Positions 35,601 to 44,749 of a stretch of 64,000 nt of DNA are shown here, one piece after another (positions within the stretch are counted from its first letter, which is position 1; the number at the start of each line of letters is the position of its first letter). The stretch is from positions 372,001 to 436,000 of the forward strand of contig CAWBUL010000008.1 in NCBI GenBank assembly GCA_963791885.1, in the 5' to 3' direction. The notes under the pieces are model-generated. The model was not told the DNA's origin. It saw only the letters and a program-made list of their open reading frames with translations, and searched no databases. The translations under genes were made by a program, and so were the position numbers. Origin of the DNA: CAVSUZ01 sp963791885. Its GTDB lineage: Bacteria; Pseudomonadota; Alphaproteobacteria; Acetobacterales; Acetobacteraceae.

Positions 35601-36599
35601 GTGAACGAGACTGCAGTTTCAATGGAACCGATTTCGCTCGACCTGCATGCGCATATCGTGCCTCTGCGCCCATCGCGTCTCGCGAGGATGGCGGGTGTTG
35701 CCTACACCGCCGGCAGTCTCTCCGTGGACGGGCAGGCGATCGGGCTGGAGCCAGCATCACGACCGGAGGCGCTGATAGCCTGGATGGACAAGCACCAGGT
35801 AGAGCGCGCCTGGATTTCCATTCCACCAACGCTCTATCGCCTGCAGCAGGACGATGCCGCGGCCCGTGACTGGGCCCTTTATGTCAACGAGGGGCTGGAC
35901 GCTGCGGCTGCCGCGCATGCTGACCGGCTTGCGGTGATGTATCACCTGCCGCTGCAGGCGCCGGCAGTCGCGGTTGAAATTGTGCAGGAACGGCGCGCGC
36001 CACGATTCGCCATGTCGGCGGGATCGGCCGCACAGGGGCTGATGCTGTCGGATGATGCTTATGCGCCGCTGTGGGAGGCGCTTGATAGGCGCGCGGCGTT
36101 TCTGTTTCTGCACCCGAGCAAAGGCTGCGATCCGCGGCTTGATCGATTCTACCTGCACAATCTGCTCGGAAGCCCGACCGAGACGGCGATCGCTGCGGCG
36201 CATTTGGCTATGTCCGGCATCCTGGAGCGTCACAAGCGCATGACGTTCTGCCTCGCGCATGCCGGCGGCAGCAGCGCGGCGATAGCAGGCCGTTTGGAGC
36301 GTGGGCAGCTAACGGGCCCGCCAGGCGCGGACACCGGCGCCAAGCCAGTGCGTCAGGCCTTCCGTCATTTCTGTGTTGATTGCATCGCGCATGATCCGGC
36401 CGCCCTGGCGCTCGCGGCGGCCATTCATGGTTCCGATCACATCTATTTCGGGTCCGACTGGCCTTTCGGCATGGGCCTGCCGGACCCGAGCGGTCAATTG
36501 AAAGAGGTTTATCCGGCACTGCGGCGGCAGATTTTGTGGGAGAATGGGCTTCGCCTGCTGCGTGCCCAGGCGGTTAATGCGGGAAAGGTGGATTGCTGA
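35601..36599 (+). CDS. Amidohydrolase-2 (ACMSD-like) family protein
   Basis: 332 residues from GTG 35601, 7 bases after GGAG; TTG 35595 is an alternative. TIM-barrel metal hydrolase/decarboxylase: LDLHAHIVP (HxH motif), FLFLHPSKG, CLAHAGGS and YFGSDWPFGM (final Asp). This layout is typical of aminocarboxymuconate semialdehyde decarboxylase relatives. The substrate is unknown. Middle gene of the 31-38.7 kb operon. Confidence 0.83.
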   Translation: MNETAVSMEPISLDLHAHIVPLRPSRLARMAGVAYTAGSLSVDGQAIGLEPASRPEALIAWMDKHQVERAWISIPPTLYRLQQDDAAARDWALYVNEGLDAAAAAHADRLAVMYHLPLQAPAVAVEIVQERRAPRFAMSAGSAAQGLMLSDDAYAPLWEALDRRAAFLFLHPSKGCDPRLDRFYLHNLLGSPTETAIAAAHLAMSGILERHKRMTFCLAHAGGSSAAIAGRLERGQLTGPPGADTGAKPVRQAFRHFCVDCIAHDPAALALAAAIHGSDHIYFGSDWPFGMGLPDPSGQLKEVYPALRRQILWENGLRLLRAQAVNAGKVDC

Positions 36600-36641
36600 C
36601 CGTGGGGCTGACGGACTGCAATTTCCGCTTCGGGGGGCAGC

Positions 36642-37628
36642 ATGACCACTGTTCTGGACGTCGCGAGGCGTGCCGGCGTTTCGATCGCAACTGTCTCACG
36701 CGTCCTGAGCGGCAACACCGCCGTCTCCGAGGTGATGCGCGAGCGCGTGATGGTGGCGGTGAAGGACTGTGGCTTTCAGCCCAACCCGCTGGCGCAGGGC
36801 CTACGAAAAGGCCGCGGCAACACGGTGGCTTTGCTCGTCGGCGATATCGAGCAGGGTCTTTATTCGACATTGACGCGGCATATGCAGATCGCGCTGGAGG
36901 AGATCGGGCTCGATCTGATGCTCTACGATCTGAGCCACAGCGCCGATCGCCTGGAGCAAATTCTTGGCCGAGCCGACGCATTGCGGCTGCGTGCCATCGT
37001 CATCGCGGCCACAGATGTGATGCCGCTCAGCCGCATCGGACCGCAATTGCGGGTCTTGTCCGAAAGCGGCATGTCCGTCATCTCGCTTGGGCCGGCGCTG
37101 CGCGCGCGGGGCGTGATTTCGATCGTGCATGAGGAGAGCAGTGCCGCGGCGGCCGCCACACGGTATCTGCTCGATCGCTGGGGTGGGCCAGTCGCCTATA
37201 TCGGACGCATCAAGGGCTCGGTAAACGGTACGGAGCGCTTTCGGGGTTACTGCGACGCGCTAAGCACTACGGGCATCTGCGCACAGTCACGGCTCGCCTG
37301 GGATGCCTCTTTCCGCTATGCGGCGGGCCACGAGACTATATCTGCGGCTTTGGCGAAGGGCACCCCGTTCCGCTGCGTGCTGGCCGGCAGTGACGAGATC
37401 GCGCTCGGTGCGATTGGTGCGATTCAGGATCGCGGTCTGCGCGTGCCGGAGGACGTCGCCGTAATGGGTTTCGGCAATCTGCAGTGGGGCGCCTATCTGC
37501 GGCCCGCTCTCAGCACGGTCAGTGCGCGGCCCGACATCGCCGCCGCGCGGGTAAGACGGATCCTAGGGGGCGGGACGGTCGAAGCCGAACCCATAGCGCG
37601 CACATTGGTCCTGCGGCAATCAGCGTGA
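36642..37628 (+). CDS. LacI-family transcriptional regulator
   Basis: 328 residues. N-terminal helix-turn-helix: TVLDVARRAGVSIATVSRVLSG (3-24), hinge helix near NPLAQGLRKGRG, then a periplasmic-binding-like ligand domain (EEIGLDLMLYD, GSDEIALGAIGAIQDRG). GGGGGG lies before ATG 36642. It likely controls its own operon: CG-centred palindromes occur upstream (31166-31173) and just downstream (37664-37675). The effector is probably the imported compound. Confidence 0.88.
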   Translation: MTTVLDVARRAGVSIATVSRVLSGNTAVSEVMRERVMVAVKDCGFQPNPLAQGLRKGRGNTVALLVGDIEQGLYSTLTRHMQIALEEIGLDLMLYDLSHSADRLEQILGRADALRLRAIVIAATDVMPLSRIGPQLRVLSESGMSVISLGPALRARGVISIVHEESSAAAAATRYLLDRWGGPVAYIGRIKGSVNGTERFRGYCDALSTTGICAQSRLAWDASFRYAAGHETISAALAKGTPFRCVLAGSDEIALGAIGAIQDRGLRVPEDVAVMGFGNLQWGAYLRPALSTVSARPDIAAARVRRILGGGTVEAEPIARTLVLRQSA

Positions 37629-37663
37629 TGAGCGAAGGTCTCCTTTTGCGTAAGCATGAGGCC

Positions 37664-37675
37664 GCATCGCGATGC
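37664..37675. promoter_or_regulatory. 12-bp perfect palindrome GCATCGCGATGC, possible operator
   Basis: It lies in the 68-base gap between the LacI-type gene and the dipeptidase gene. A second dyad, TAAGCAT (37651-37657) with ATGCTTA (37672-37678), overlaps it. CG-centred palindromes suit LacI-family proteins; alternatively this is a small hairpin affecting the message between the two genes. Confidence 0.35.
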
Positions 37676-37696
37676 TTAACATGAGGGAAGATACCG

Positions 37697-38665
37697 GTGA
37701 TCATCGACGGATTACAATGTGAGTATTTTTCGCGTGACGTGTTCGAATCCCTTCGACGCGGCGATATCGGCTGCGTGACGGTAACGGCCGGGTTCTGGGA
37801 GGGACCGGTCGAGACCATGGACAAGATCGCCAACTACGGCGACCTAGAACGCGCCAATGCCGATATTGTCCGGATCGTCCGCAGCGTTGCCGATATCGAA
37901 GCCGCGAATGCCGACGGACGCATGGCGTTGCTGATCGGATCGCAGAATTCCGAGCTACTGGGCGGCCGCATCCGGTTCGTCGAGCTGTTCGCCGATATGG
38001 GCATTCGGGTCATCCAACTCACTTACAACAACCAGAACGGCGTCGGAGGAAGCTGCTACGAACCGAATGACTCCGGCCTTGCACGCTTCGGCCGCGAAGT
38101 CGTGCGAGAGATGAATCGCTGCGGCATTCTGATCGATTTGTCGCATGTCGGAAACCGCACCTCTCTCGATACGATCCGCTATTCACTGAAACCCGTCGCG
38201 ATCACCCATGCGAACGCGCGATCCGTCTTCGAACATGCCCGCAACAAGCCGGATGACGTGCTGTTCGCCCTACGCGACAATGGTGGTGTGATGGGATGCG
38301 CGGCATACCGCAACATTACGGGCGACTATTTTTGCAGCTCCGCGGATGCGTGGTGCGATATGGTGAAGCGGACGGTCGACTTGTTGGGCATCGATCATGT
38401 CGGTATCGGCACTGATTACAGCCACAACTTCACCCTCACCGATTACGACTGGATGCGCAAAGGACGGTGGACCCGGGGTGAGGATTACGGCGCGGGCAAG
38501 GCTGGTGGTCCGGTGATCGTGCCCAAGGCTGACTGGCTGCGGCCGGTGGATGGCATTGGCGCGGTAACGGCGGCCCTTGGCCGTACCGGCTTCAATGCCG
38601 AGGAGATCACGAAAATCACGCATGGCAACTGGATGCGAGTTTACCGCGAGGTTTTTGGCAGCTAA
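37697..38665 (+). CDS. Peptidase M19 (membrane dipeptidase) homologue with altered metal site
   Basis: 322 residues from GTG 37697 (AGGGAAG upstream). The M19 fold is recognisable from LTYNNQNGVGG, DLSHVGN, ITHANARSV and HVGIGTDYSH. The N-terminal HxD metal pair (usually DGHND) reads DGLQC, and the expected metal-bridging Glu is in IGSQN, apparently Gln. Two histidines and the late Asp remain, so one of the two zinc sites appears lost. It may be a mononuclear hydrolase or a non-peptidase relative. Confidence 0.8.
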   Translation: MIIDGLQCEYFSRDVFESLRRGDIGCVTVTAGFWEGPVETMDKIANYGDLERANADIVRIVRSVADIEAANADGRMALLIGSQNSELLGGRIRFVELFADMGIRVIQLTYNNQNGVGGSCYEPNDSGLARFGREVVREMNRCGILIDLSHVGNRTSLDTIRYSLKPVAITHANARSVFEHARNKPDDVLFALRDNGGVMGCAAYRNITGDYFCSSADAWCDMVKRTVDLLGIDHVGIGTDYSHNFTLTDYDWMRKGRWTRGEDYGAGKAGGPVIVPKADWLRPVDGIGAVTAALGRTGFNAEEITKITHGNWMRVYREVFGS

Positions 38666-38700
38666 GGCCGCCCTCGAACGGTTTCAGCCTGACTGTGTCT

Positions 38701-39525
38701 TTAACCCGTCGCGTCCCACGCCGCGCCAAACCCGCTGACCCGGCGCTGATCCTTTGGCAGTGCATCCAGCGCCGCGATATCCTCCGCATCCAGCCGCAGC
38801 CGCGTCGCCTCCATATTCTCCTTCTGCCGTTCCCGCCGCGCCGATTTCGGAATCGGCGAAACATCCGGCTGCGCCCATAACCAAGCCAGCGCCACCTGAG
38901 TCGGCGTCGCCCCATGCTTCTCCGCGATCTTTCGCAGCACCGGGTGATCCGTCAGCTGTCCCTTCCCCAGCGGGGAATACGCGGTGATCGGAATGCCGTG
39001 GGCGCGTAGACAGGCCAGCAGCGCCGGCTGCCGCAGCGTCACGTGATACTCGAACTGCACCGCCGCAATCGGCGCCTTCACCTGCTCCATGCACTGCCGC
39101 ATCAACGCGACATTGAAATTCGCAACACCGATCGCCCGCGTCTTTCCTTCCTGACGGAGCGCCATCATCGTCTCCAGCGTCGCCGGCAGATCCATATCGG
39201 GCGACGGCCAGTGGATCAGGTAAAGATCGACGAAATCAAGCTTCAGCTTCGCCAAACTCGCATCCATCGCGGCCCGCAGCCGTCGCGGTGCCAGACTGTC
39301 GTGCCAGACCTTCGTCGTCACATGCAGCTCGTCGCGCGGCACCCCGGACGCCGCGATCGCCGCGCCAACTTCCGGCTCGTTGCGGTACATTTGCGCGGTA
39401 TCGATATGCCGGTACCCGAGCGCCAGCGCGGTCTCCACGGCTTTTTGGCCTTCACGTCCGGAAAGCGGCCACGTGCCTAGGCCAAGCCGCGGCATCCGCA
39501 GCCCGTTCGCCGTGATGACGTCCAT
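38701..39525 (-). CDS. Aldo/keto reductase
   Basis: 274 residues from ATG 39525, preceded by AGAGGG and overlapping the WD40 gene stop as ATGA. Catalytic tetrad visible: Asp and Tyr in HIDTAQMYRNE, Lys in TTKVWHD, His in LYLIHWPSPD; the NADPH-binding IPKSARRER segment is near the C-terminus. Similar to 2,5-diketo-D-gluconate/methylglyoxal reductases. Last gene of the long minus-strand operon; convergent with the dipeptidase gene across a 35-base gap. Confidence 0.87.
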   Translation of the reverse strand: MDVITANGLRMPRLGLGTWPLSGREGQKAVETALALGYRHIDTAQMYRNEPEVGAAIAASGVPRDELHVTTKVWHDSLAPRRLRAAMDASLAKLKLDFVDLYLIHWPSPDMDLPATLETMMALRQEGKTRAIGVANFNVALMRQCMEQVKAPIAAVQFEYHVTLRQPALLACLRAHGIPITAYSPLGKGQLTDHPVLRKIAEKHGATPTQVALAWLWAQPDVSPIPKSARRERQKENMEATRLRLDAEDIAALDALPKDQRRVSGFGAAWDATG

Positions 39526-40556
39526 CAATCCCTCTTGGAAAAATCGATCACGGCCGCGTAGCCGGACTCGGTCCCCACCGACAGATGCGATCCACCCGGA
39601 CTCCAGCACAGCGCCGAGACGGCCCCGTTCCCGGCAGGCACCACCGGCAGGATGCGCGAGGACTCAATATGCGCGATCACCACAAGCCCGTCGGCGAAGC
39701 CCCCTACGACGATATCCTCCTTCGGATTCGCGGCCACGCATGTGCAGAAAACACCGTCACCGCCGGCCAGTTCCAGCGGCGGCTTGCCCATCGGACCGCC
39801 GCCGAAGAACGGCCACAGCACCATGGCATCCGCTCCGCTCGTCGCCAGCCATTTGCCGTTCCGGCTGAACGACATCGAGTGAGTCTTCGACGGATAGCCG
39901 CTCATCCGCATGTGCTTGCCCTCGGGCAGCGACCAGCCATGCAGCGAATTCTCCTGCATCGCCGCCACCACCGCCTCGGCATCCGGATGCAGCGCGACGC
40001 CGATATGGCTGCCCTTCCACTCCAGCACGCGCGGCGTGTCGGTCTTCGCCGCGGTGAACCACACGCTCGCGCCGTTATAGTGCGAGGCCGCGATGCGCTT
40101 GCCCTTCGCATCGAACGCAATGCCGGTGACTGACGAAGGATGCGCGAGCTCCTTCAGCTTCACCCCGCCCGCGTCGAACAGGTGGATCGTCTTGCCCACC
40201 GCGCAGGCAACCAGCCCCTTATCTCCCAGATGGCTCGCCGCCTGCTCCACCCACTTCATGCCGAAGCGCGCGATGTCCGACGTCTCGCCATCCAGAGTCA
40301 CACGCCGGAACGCGCCGTCATCGCCGCCGGTCAGGAACCCACCGCCGGGATGCGACGCCATGGCCAGCACCGCGCCGTCGTGCACGGGGACGGATCGCCA
40401 CTCCTCCGGCCCGACCATCCGCACGCTGCCATCACCCAGCGCGAATGCCGCAACCGAGCCGCCCCGGTCGAAGCGTGCCGCAACAACATACGCACCCAGA
40501 TCGCGCACCACGCCGCGCGTTTCGACAAGGAAGCGCGCGGTTTCCGTGGCGCTCAT
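39525..40556 (-). CDS. WD40-repeat beta-propeller protein
   Basis: 343 residues with about seven degenerate WD40 blades, for example LALGDGSVRMVG-like, SHYNGASVWFTAAK, TSGADAMVLWPFFGG and SVGTESGYAAVIDF. No signal peptide or enzyme motif. It sits 15 bases downstream of the CobW-type gene. WD40 proteins beside CobW-type GTPases are a recurring alphaproteobacterial pairing as far as I recall; a scaffold or metal-protein partner role is inference. Confidence 0.8.
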   Translation of the reverse strand: MSATETARFLVETRGVVRDLGAYVVAARFDRGGSVAAFALGDGSVRMVGPEEWRSVPVHDGAVLAMASHPGGGFLTGGDDGAFRRVTLDGETSDIARFGMKWVEQAASHLGDKGLVACAVGKTIHLFDAGGVKLKELAHPSSVTGIAFDAKGKRIAASHYNGASVWFTAAKTDTPRVLEWKGSHIGVALHPDAEAVVAAMQENSLHGWSLPEGKHMRMSGYPSKTHSMSFSRNGKWLATSGADAMVLWPFFGGGPMGKPPLELAGGDGVFCTCVAANPKEDIVVGGFADGLVVIAHIESSRILPVVPAGNGAVSALCWSPGGSHLSVGTESGYAAVIDFSKRD

Positions 40557-40571
40557 ATCAATCTGCCCCTG

Positions 40572-41543
40572 TCAATCCGCCTGGCACGCCTCGAAACCAC
40601 GCCGCAGCAGCGGGCGGTTCAGGTTTCGTCCGATGAACACGATCTTGCTGGTACGCGGTTCGCCTTCTTTCCACGGCCCGATGAAGTCGCCATCCGCGAT
40701 CATGTGCACGGCCTGGAAAGCAAAACGCCGATCCTCGTTCTTGTACGCCAGGATACCCTTGGTGCGCAGCAGGTCCGCCCCCTTATCCTGCAGCAGCAGG
40801 CTGATCCAGGCGTTGAACTTCTCCGGATCGATCGGGCGCTCCACCTCGAAGCTGACGGACGTCACGTCGTCATTGTGCTCATGCTCGTCGTCGTCCAGGA
40901 AGTCGGGCACCCTATCCAGCACGCGCTTCAGATCGAATGCACCCCGGTTCAGCACTTCCTCGATCGGCAATGCCGCCTTCTCTGTCCGGTGGATGATCGC
41001 GAAGCGGTTGATCTGCCGGATGCGCCGCTCGACCTCCTCCAGTTCCGCCGGTGTCACGAGGTCGGTCTTGTTCAGCACGATCACGTCGGCAAACGCGATC
41101 TGGTCGGCCGCTTCGTGACTGTCCTCCAGCCGAGCCAGCACGTGCTTCGCATCCACCACCGTGACGATCGCATCCAGCCGAGTCTTCGACCGCACGTCCT
41201 CGTCGATAAAGAACGTCTGCGCGACCGGTGCAGGATTGGCCAAACCGGTGGTCTCGATGATGATGCCGTCGAACTTGTCGCGCCGCTTCATCAGCCCGCC
41301 GACGATGCGGATCAGATCGCCGCGCACCGTGCAGCAGATGCACCCGTTGTTCATTTCGAACACTTCCTCGTCGGTATCCACGACAAGGTCGTTGTCCACG
41401 CCGAGTTCGCCGAACTCGTTGATCACCACCGCGTATTTGCGTCCGTGCTGCTCGGTCAGGATGCGGTTCAGCAGCGTCGTCTTGCCGGCGCCGAGATAGC
41501 CGGTCAGCACCGTCACCGGCACCTGGTTCTGTTCAGTCGCCAT
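40572..41543 (-). CDS. CobW/COG0523-family GTPase (metal chaperone)
   Basis: 323 residues. P-loop GYLGAGKTT (15-23), the metal-binding C68-I-C70-C71 motif, Walker B IIIETTGLANP, NKTD guanine motif, and an Asp/His-rich loop DDDEHEHND near residue 220. COG0523 proteins use GTP to deliver zinc or another metal to client enzymes. Begins directly after the glycosyltransferase stop (no gap). Confidence 0.9.
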   Translation of the reverse strand: MATEQNQVPVTVLTGYLGAGKTTLLNRILTEQHGRKYAVVINEFGELGVDNDLVVDTDEEVFEMNNGCICCTVRGDLIRIVGGLMKRRDKFDGIIIETTGLANPAPVAQTFFIDEDVRSKTRLDAIVTVVDAKHVLARLEDSHEAADQIAFADVIVLNKTDLVTPAELEEVERRIRQINRFAIIHRTEKAALPIEEVLNRGAFDLKRVLDRVPDFLDDDEHEHNDDVTSVSFEVERPIDPEKFNAWISLLLQDKGADLLRTKGILAYKNEDRRFAFQAVHMIADGDFIGPWKEGEPRTSKIVFIGRNLNRPLLRRGFEACQAD

Positions 41544-42713
41544 TTATCCCCGCTCCCGTGATGGCTGCCGTGCAGCCCGTTGGCCGGGATATAGGGTCGC
41601 TCCTGTGGCCAGGCCACCGGCGCCCATCAGCTGCGCGCGCAGCGCGGCCAGTTGATGGGCCGCGCCCTGCAGACCGAAGCGGCGAGCCCGCACCCGACCC
41701 GCCTCCGCCAGCGCCTCCCGCCGCTCCGGATCGCTCGCCAGCGTCACAAGTGCCTTCGCAAACCCGGCAGGATCGTCCGGATCGACATACATCGCAGCGT
41801 CACCCGCCACTTCCGGCAGCCCGCCCCGCCCCGAGCACACCAGAGCCGTCCCGCAGGCCATCGCTTCCAGCGCCGCCAGGCCGAACGGCTCCTCCCAGCG
41901 GCTGGGCACCACGGCGATCGACGCACGCGACAGCGCCGCCAGTACCTCCGGGTGGTCACGATACCCCAGCATCCGCACCCGGGCCGCGAGCGCCGCGATG
42001 CGCACTCGGCGCACGAACGGCGTATCGGGCGCGTCGGCGCGGAACCGGTCGGCGCCGATGATCTCCGCCGTCCACCCCGGCAATTGCGGCAGCGCTCGCG
42101 CGCATGCCGCGACGAACCCGTCGACGCCCTTCTCCGGCACCACCCGGCCCGAGAACAGGATCAGATCGGCCCGCTCCTCCGACTCCGGCAGCGCCGAGAA
42201 ATCGATCGAGTTCGGGATCATGACCGGCTGCTTCGGCGGATTAGGCACGCCGTCCAGGAAGCGCCGCGTCAGAAATCCGGACGCCGTCACCACCGCGCCC
42301 AGCCGCGCCAGCAGCGCGCGCCGTTGCTTCGGAGTCTGCGCACCCCGCATCGTCTGCGGGTCGTTCTGCAGAAACAGCACGATCGGGACGCGTGGGAACC
42401 GTCGCAGCAGCGCCAGCGCGACTTCCGGTCGGTTGTAGACCTCCACCATCGTCGGCCGCACCTCCCGCAGGATGGGCGCGACCGCGGCCGCATATCGCGT
42501 GTTGATGTTGCCGAGCCCCCACCAGGCGGGAAGCGCCGGCCGGAACGGGATGTCAGCGAACACCGGCCCAGTCTGCGGCCCGCCGATCACCAGCCCCGGC
42601 AGCACCCTGGCGAACCGCTGCACCAACAGCCCGATCGCGCCGGTCCGGCCCGGGCCGAACCCCTCCCCGGGCGGCAGCACCGTCGCGACCAGCGGCACGC
42701 GCGGCAGCGCCAT
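41544..42713 (-). CDS. GT4 glycosyltransferase
   Basis: 389 residues from ATG 42713. GT-B fold: LPPGEGFGPGRTGAIGLLVQR at the N-terminus, LFSGRVVPEKGVDGF, and the donor-site segment RWEEPFGLAALEAMACG. As given, it is in frame with the ABC-2 permease upstream (765-residue open frame), but that fusion probably results from one extra A at 42724/42725. Acceptor unknown; probably a cell-envelope polysaccharide or glycolipid. Confidence 0.85.
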   Translation of the reverse strand: MALPRVPLVATVLPPGEGFGPGRTGAIGLLVQRFARVLPGLVIGGPQTGPVFADIPFRPALPAWWGLGNINTRYAAAVAPILREVRPTMVEVYNRPEVALALLRRFPRVPIVLFLQNDPQTMRGAQTPKQRRALLARLGAVVTASGFLTRRFLDGVPNPPKQPVMIPNSIDFSALPESEERADLILFSGRVVPEKGVDGFVAACARALPQLPGWTAEIIGADRFRADAPDTPFVRRVRIAALAARVRMLGYRDHPEVLAALSRASIAVVPSRWEEPFGLAALEAMACGTALVCSGRGGLPEVAGDAAMYVDPDDPAGFAKALVTLASDPERREALAEAGRVRARRFGLQGAAHQLAALRAQLMGAGGLATGATLYPGQRAARQPSRERG

Positions 42714-43841
42714 CAGTCCAGAGTTCTCGCGATACGACCAGACCGCCACGGCGCCGACCACGATCGCGAACGCCGCCAACGGCCACACGTCGGGCATGAT
42801 CTCTGCCACCCCATTGCCTTTCAGCAAAATCCCCCGGCAGATGCGCAGCACGTGGGTGAGGGGCCACATCTCACCGATCACGCGTGCCCAGGCCGGCATG
42901 CCCTGGAACGGATACATGAATCCCGACAGCATGAAAGATGGCAGCAGTGCGAATTGCGCCAGTTGCTGCGCCTGCATCTGTGTCCGGGCGATGGTGGAGA
43001 AGGTAAATCCCAACGCCAGGTTGCAGGCGATGAACAGCCCCAGCACGCCCAGCAGCAGCAGCACTGAGCCGCGCACCGGCACGCCGAACACGATGATCGA
43101 CATGCTCAGGATCAGCAGCACCTGCACATAGCCCAACCCGACATAGGGGATGATCTTGCCCAGCATCACCTCGATCGGACGCACCGGCATCGCGAGCAGA
43201 TTCTCCATCGTCCCGGTTTCGCGTTCGCGGGTGATCGACACGGCGGTGATGATCAGAGTGGAGAATGTCAGGATGATGCCGATCAGTCCCGGCACGATGT
43301 TCAACGCGGTGATCTGCTCCGGATTGTAGCGGCCATGGATCGTCACCTGGAACGGCGCTGCGTCCGGCGCTGATTGCATATTGGGCGGCAGTTCCCTGTT
43401 CAACACGCTGCTGTTCAGCGCCGCCGCGGCGGCCGCCGCATTGCCGATCGCGGTGGGGTCAGTGCCGTCCGCGTCCAGCAGCACTTCCGGATGTTCTCCG
43501 CGATCCACATCACGCGAAAACCCCGGTGGGATGTTCAGCACGAACATCACCTCCCCGGTCGCCAGCGCATGCTCCGCCTGCGCTTCCGATTTCATCGGGC
43601 GCAGATCGAAATACCCGGTATGAACCAGCGCCGCCTCCAGTGCGCGCGTGTAGTTCGAGTTGTCGGCTGCCAGCACGCCGCTGGGCAGGTGTCGCGGATT
43701 GGCGTTCAGCGCAAAGCCGAACAAGAACAGCTGGATCAGCGGCAATGCGACCGTCAGCGCCACCGTGGCGCGGTCGCGCCGCATCTGCAGCCATTCCTTG
43801 CGCAACACCGCTGCCATACGGGCGAACGAGAATCCCGTCAC
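42713..43841 (-). CDS. ABC-2 type efflux permease (YhhJ/YbhR-like), frame lost at the end
   Basis: About 375 residues. An N-terminal membrane segment (RATVALTVALPLIQLFLFGFAL), an extracytoplasmic loop, then five membrane segments with ITRERETGTMENLLAMPVRP, the ABC-2 hallmark. The natural end should be YRETLD followed by TGA overlapping the next ATG (TGATG); the sequence reads YRENSGLM because of an extra A at 42724/42725. Transports drugs, lipids or polymers out with the ATPase and HlyD-type genes upstream. Confidence 0.85.
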
Positions 43842-44749
43842 GCCGCCTCCTGCTCATTCAGCAGGTGGATGAACACATCATCCAGCCGCGCGGGAACCGG
43901 TTGCCAGTCGCGTTCCGATGCATGCGCAGCGATGGCATGCTCCAGCGCCACGCGATCCAGGCCCACGACACGCAAGGCATGGCCGAAGATGGCCGCGCTC
44001 TCCACGCCCGGCGCATTGCGTATCCGGCGCAACACCGTCTCCAGGCCCGCCCCCGTCGTTTCGAAAACAACCAGATGCGCAGCCTGCACCACAGTTGCTG
44101 CGTCGCCCTGCACGATCAGGCGGCCGCCCGAGAGATACACCACGCGCTTGCAGCGCTCCGCCTCGTCCATGTAGTGGGTGGAGACCAGCACGGTCATGCC
44201 CTCGGCCGCGAGGTCGATGATCATATCCCAGAACTCGCGCCGTGCTTTCGCGTCGACACCGGCGGTTGGCTCATCGAGCAGCAGCAGCCGCGGCCGGTGC
44301 AGCACGCATGCCGCCAGAGCCAGCCGCTGCTTCCACCCGCCTGACAATTCCCCGGCCAACTGACCGGAGCGCGCCGCAAGGCCGGCCCGCTCCAGCGTCT
44401 CCCCAATGGCCTGCTCCGGCCGCGGCATCGCATAGAGCCGGGCGACGAATTCCAGGTTCTCCCGCACAGTCAGGTCGCCGTACAGGCTGAAGCGCTGAGT
44501 CATATAGCCGATGTTGCGGCGGATCTCGGCGCTCTGCCGTACCAGGTCGTAGCCCAAACACGTGCCGCCGCCGGCATCCGGCTTCAGCAGCCCGCATAAC
44601 AGCCGGATCGTGGTGGTCTTGCCGCTGCCGTTGCCGCCCAGGAAGCCGCAGATCTCGCCTTCCGGGACCGCCAGATCGAGCCCGTCCACGACCTTGTTGC
44701 GCCCGAAACTCTTGCGCAAGCCGTGCACGTCAATCGCGAGCGCAGTCAT
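43838..44749 (-). CDS. ABC-2 efflux ATPase (YbhF/CcmA-like)
   Basis: 303 residues. Walker A GGNGSGKTTT near residue 38, GYMTQRFSLYGDLTVREN, signature LSGGWKQRLALAAC, Walker B LLLDEPTAGVD, and a C-terminal domain ending RLDDVFIHLLNEQE. Drives the adjacent ABC-2 permease. Overlaps the HlyD-type gene and the permease gene by 4 bases each. Confidence 0.88.
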   Translation of the reverse strand: MTALAIDVHGLRKSFGRNKVVDGLDLAVPEGEICGFLGGNGSGKTTTIRLLCGLLKPDAGGGTCLGYDLVRQSAEIRRNIGYMTQRFSLYGDLTVRENLEFVARLYAMPRPEQAIGETLERAGLAARSGQLAGELSGGWKQRLALAACVLHRPRLLLLDEPTAGVDAKARREFWDMIIDLAAEGMTVLVSTHYMDEAERCKRVVYLSGGRLIVQGDAATVVQAAHLVVFETTGAGLETVLRRIRNAPGVESAAIFGHALRVVGLDRVALEHAIAAHASERDWQPVPARLDDVFIHLLNEQEAA

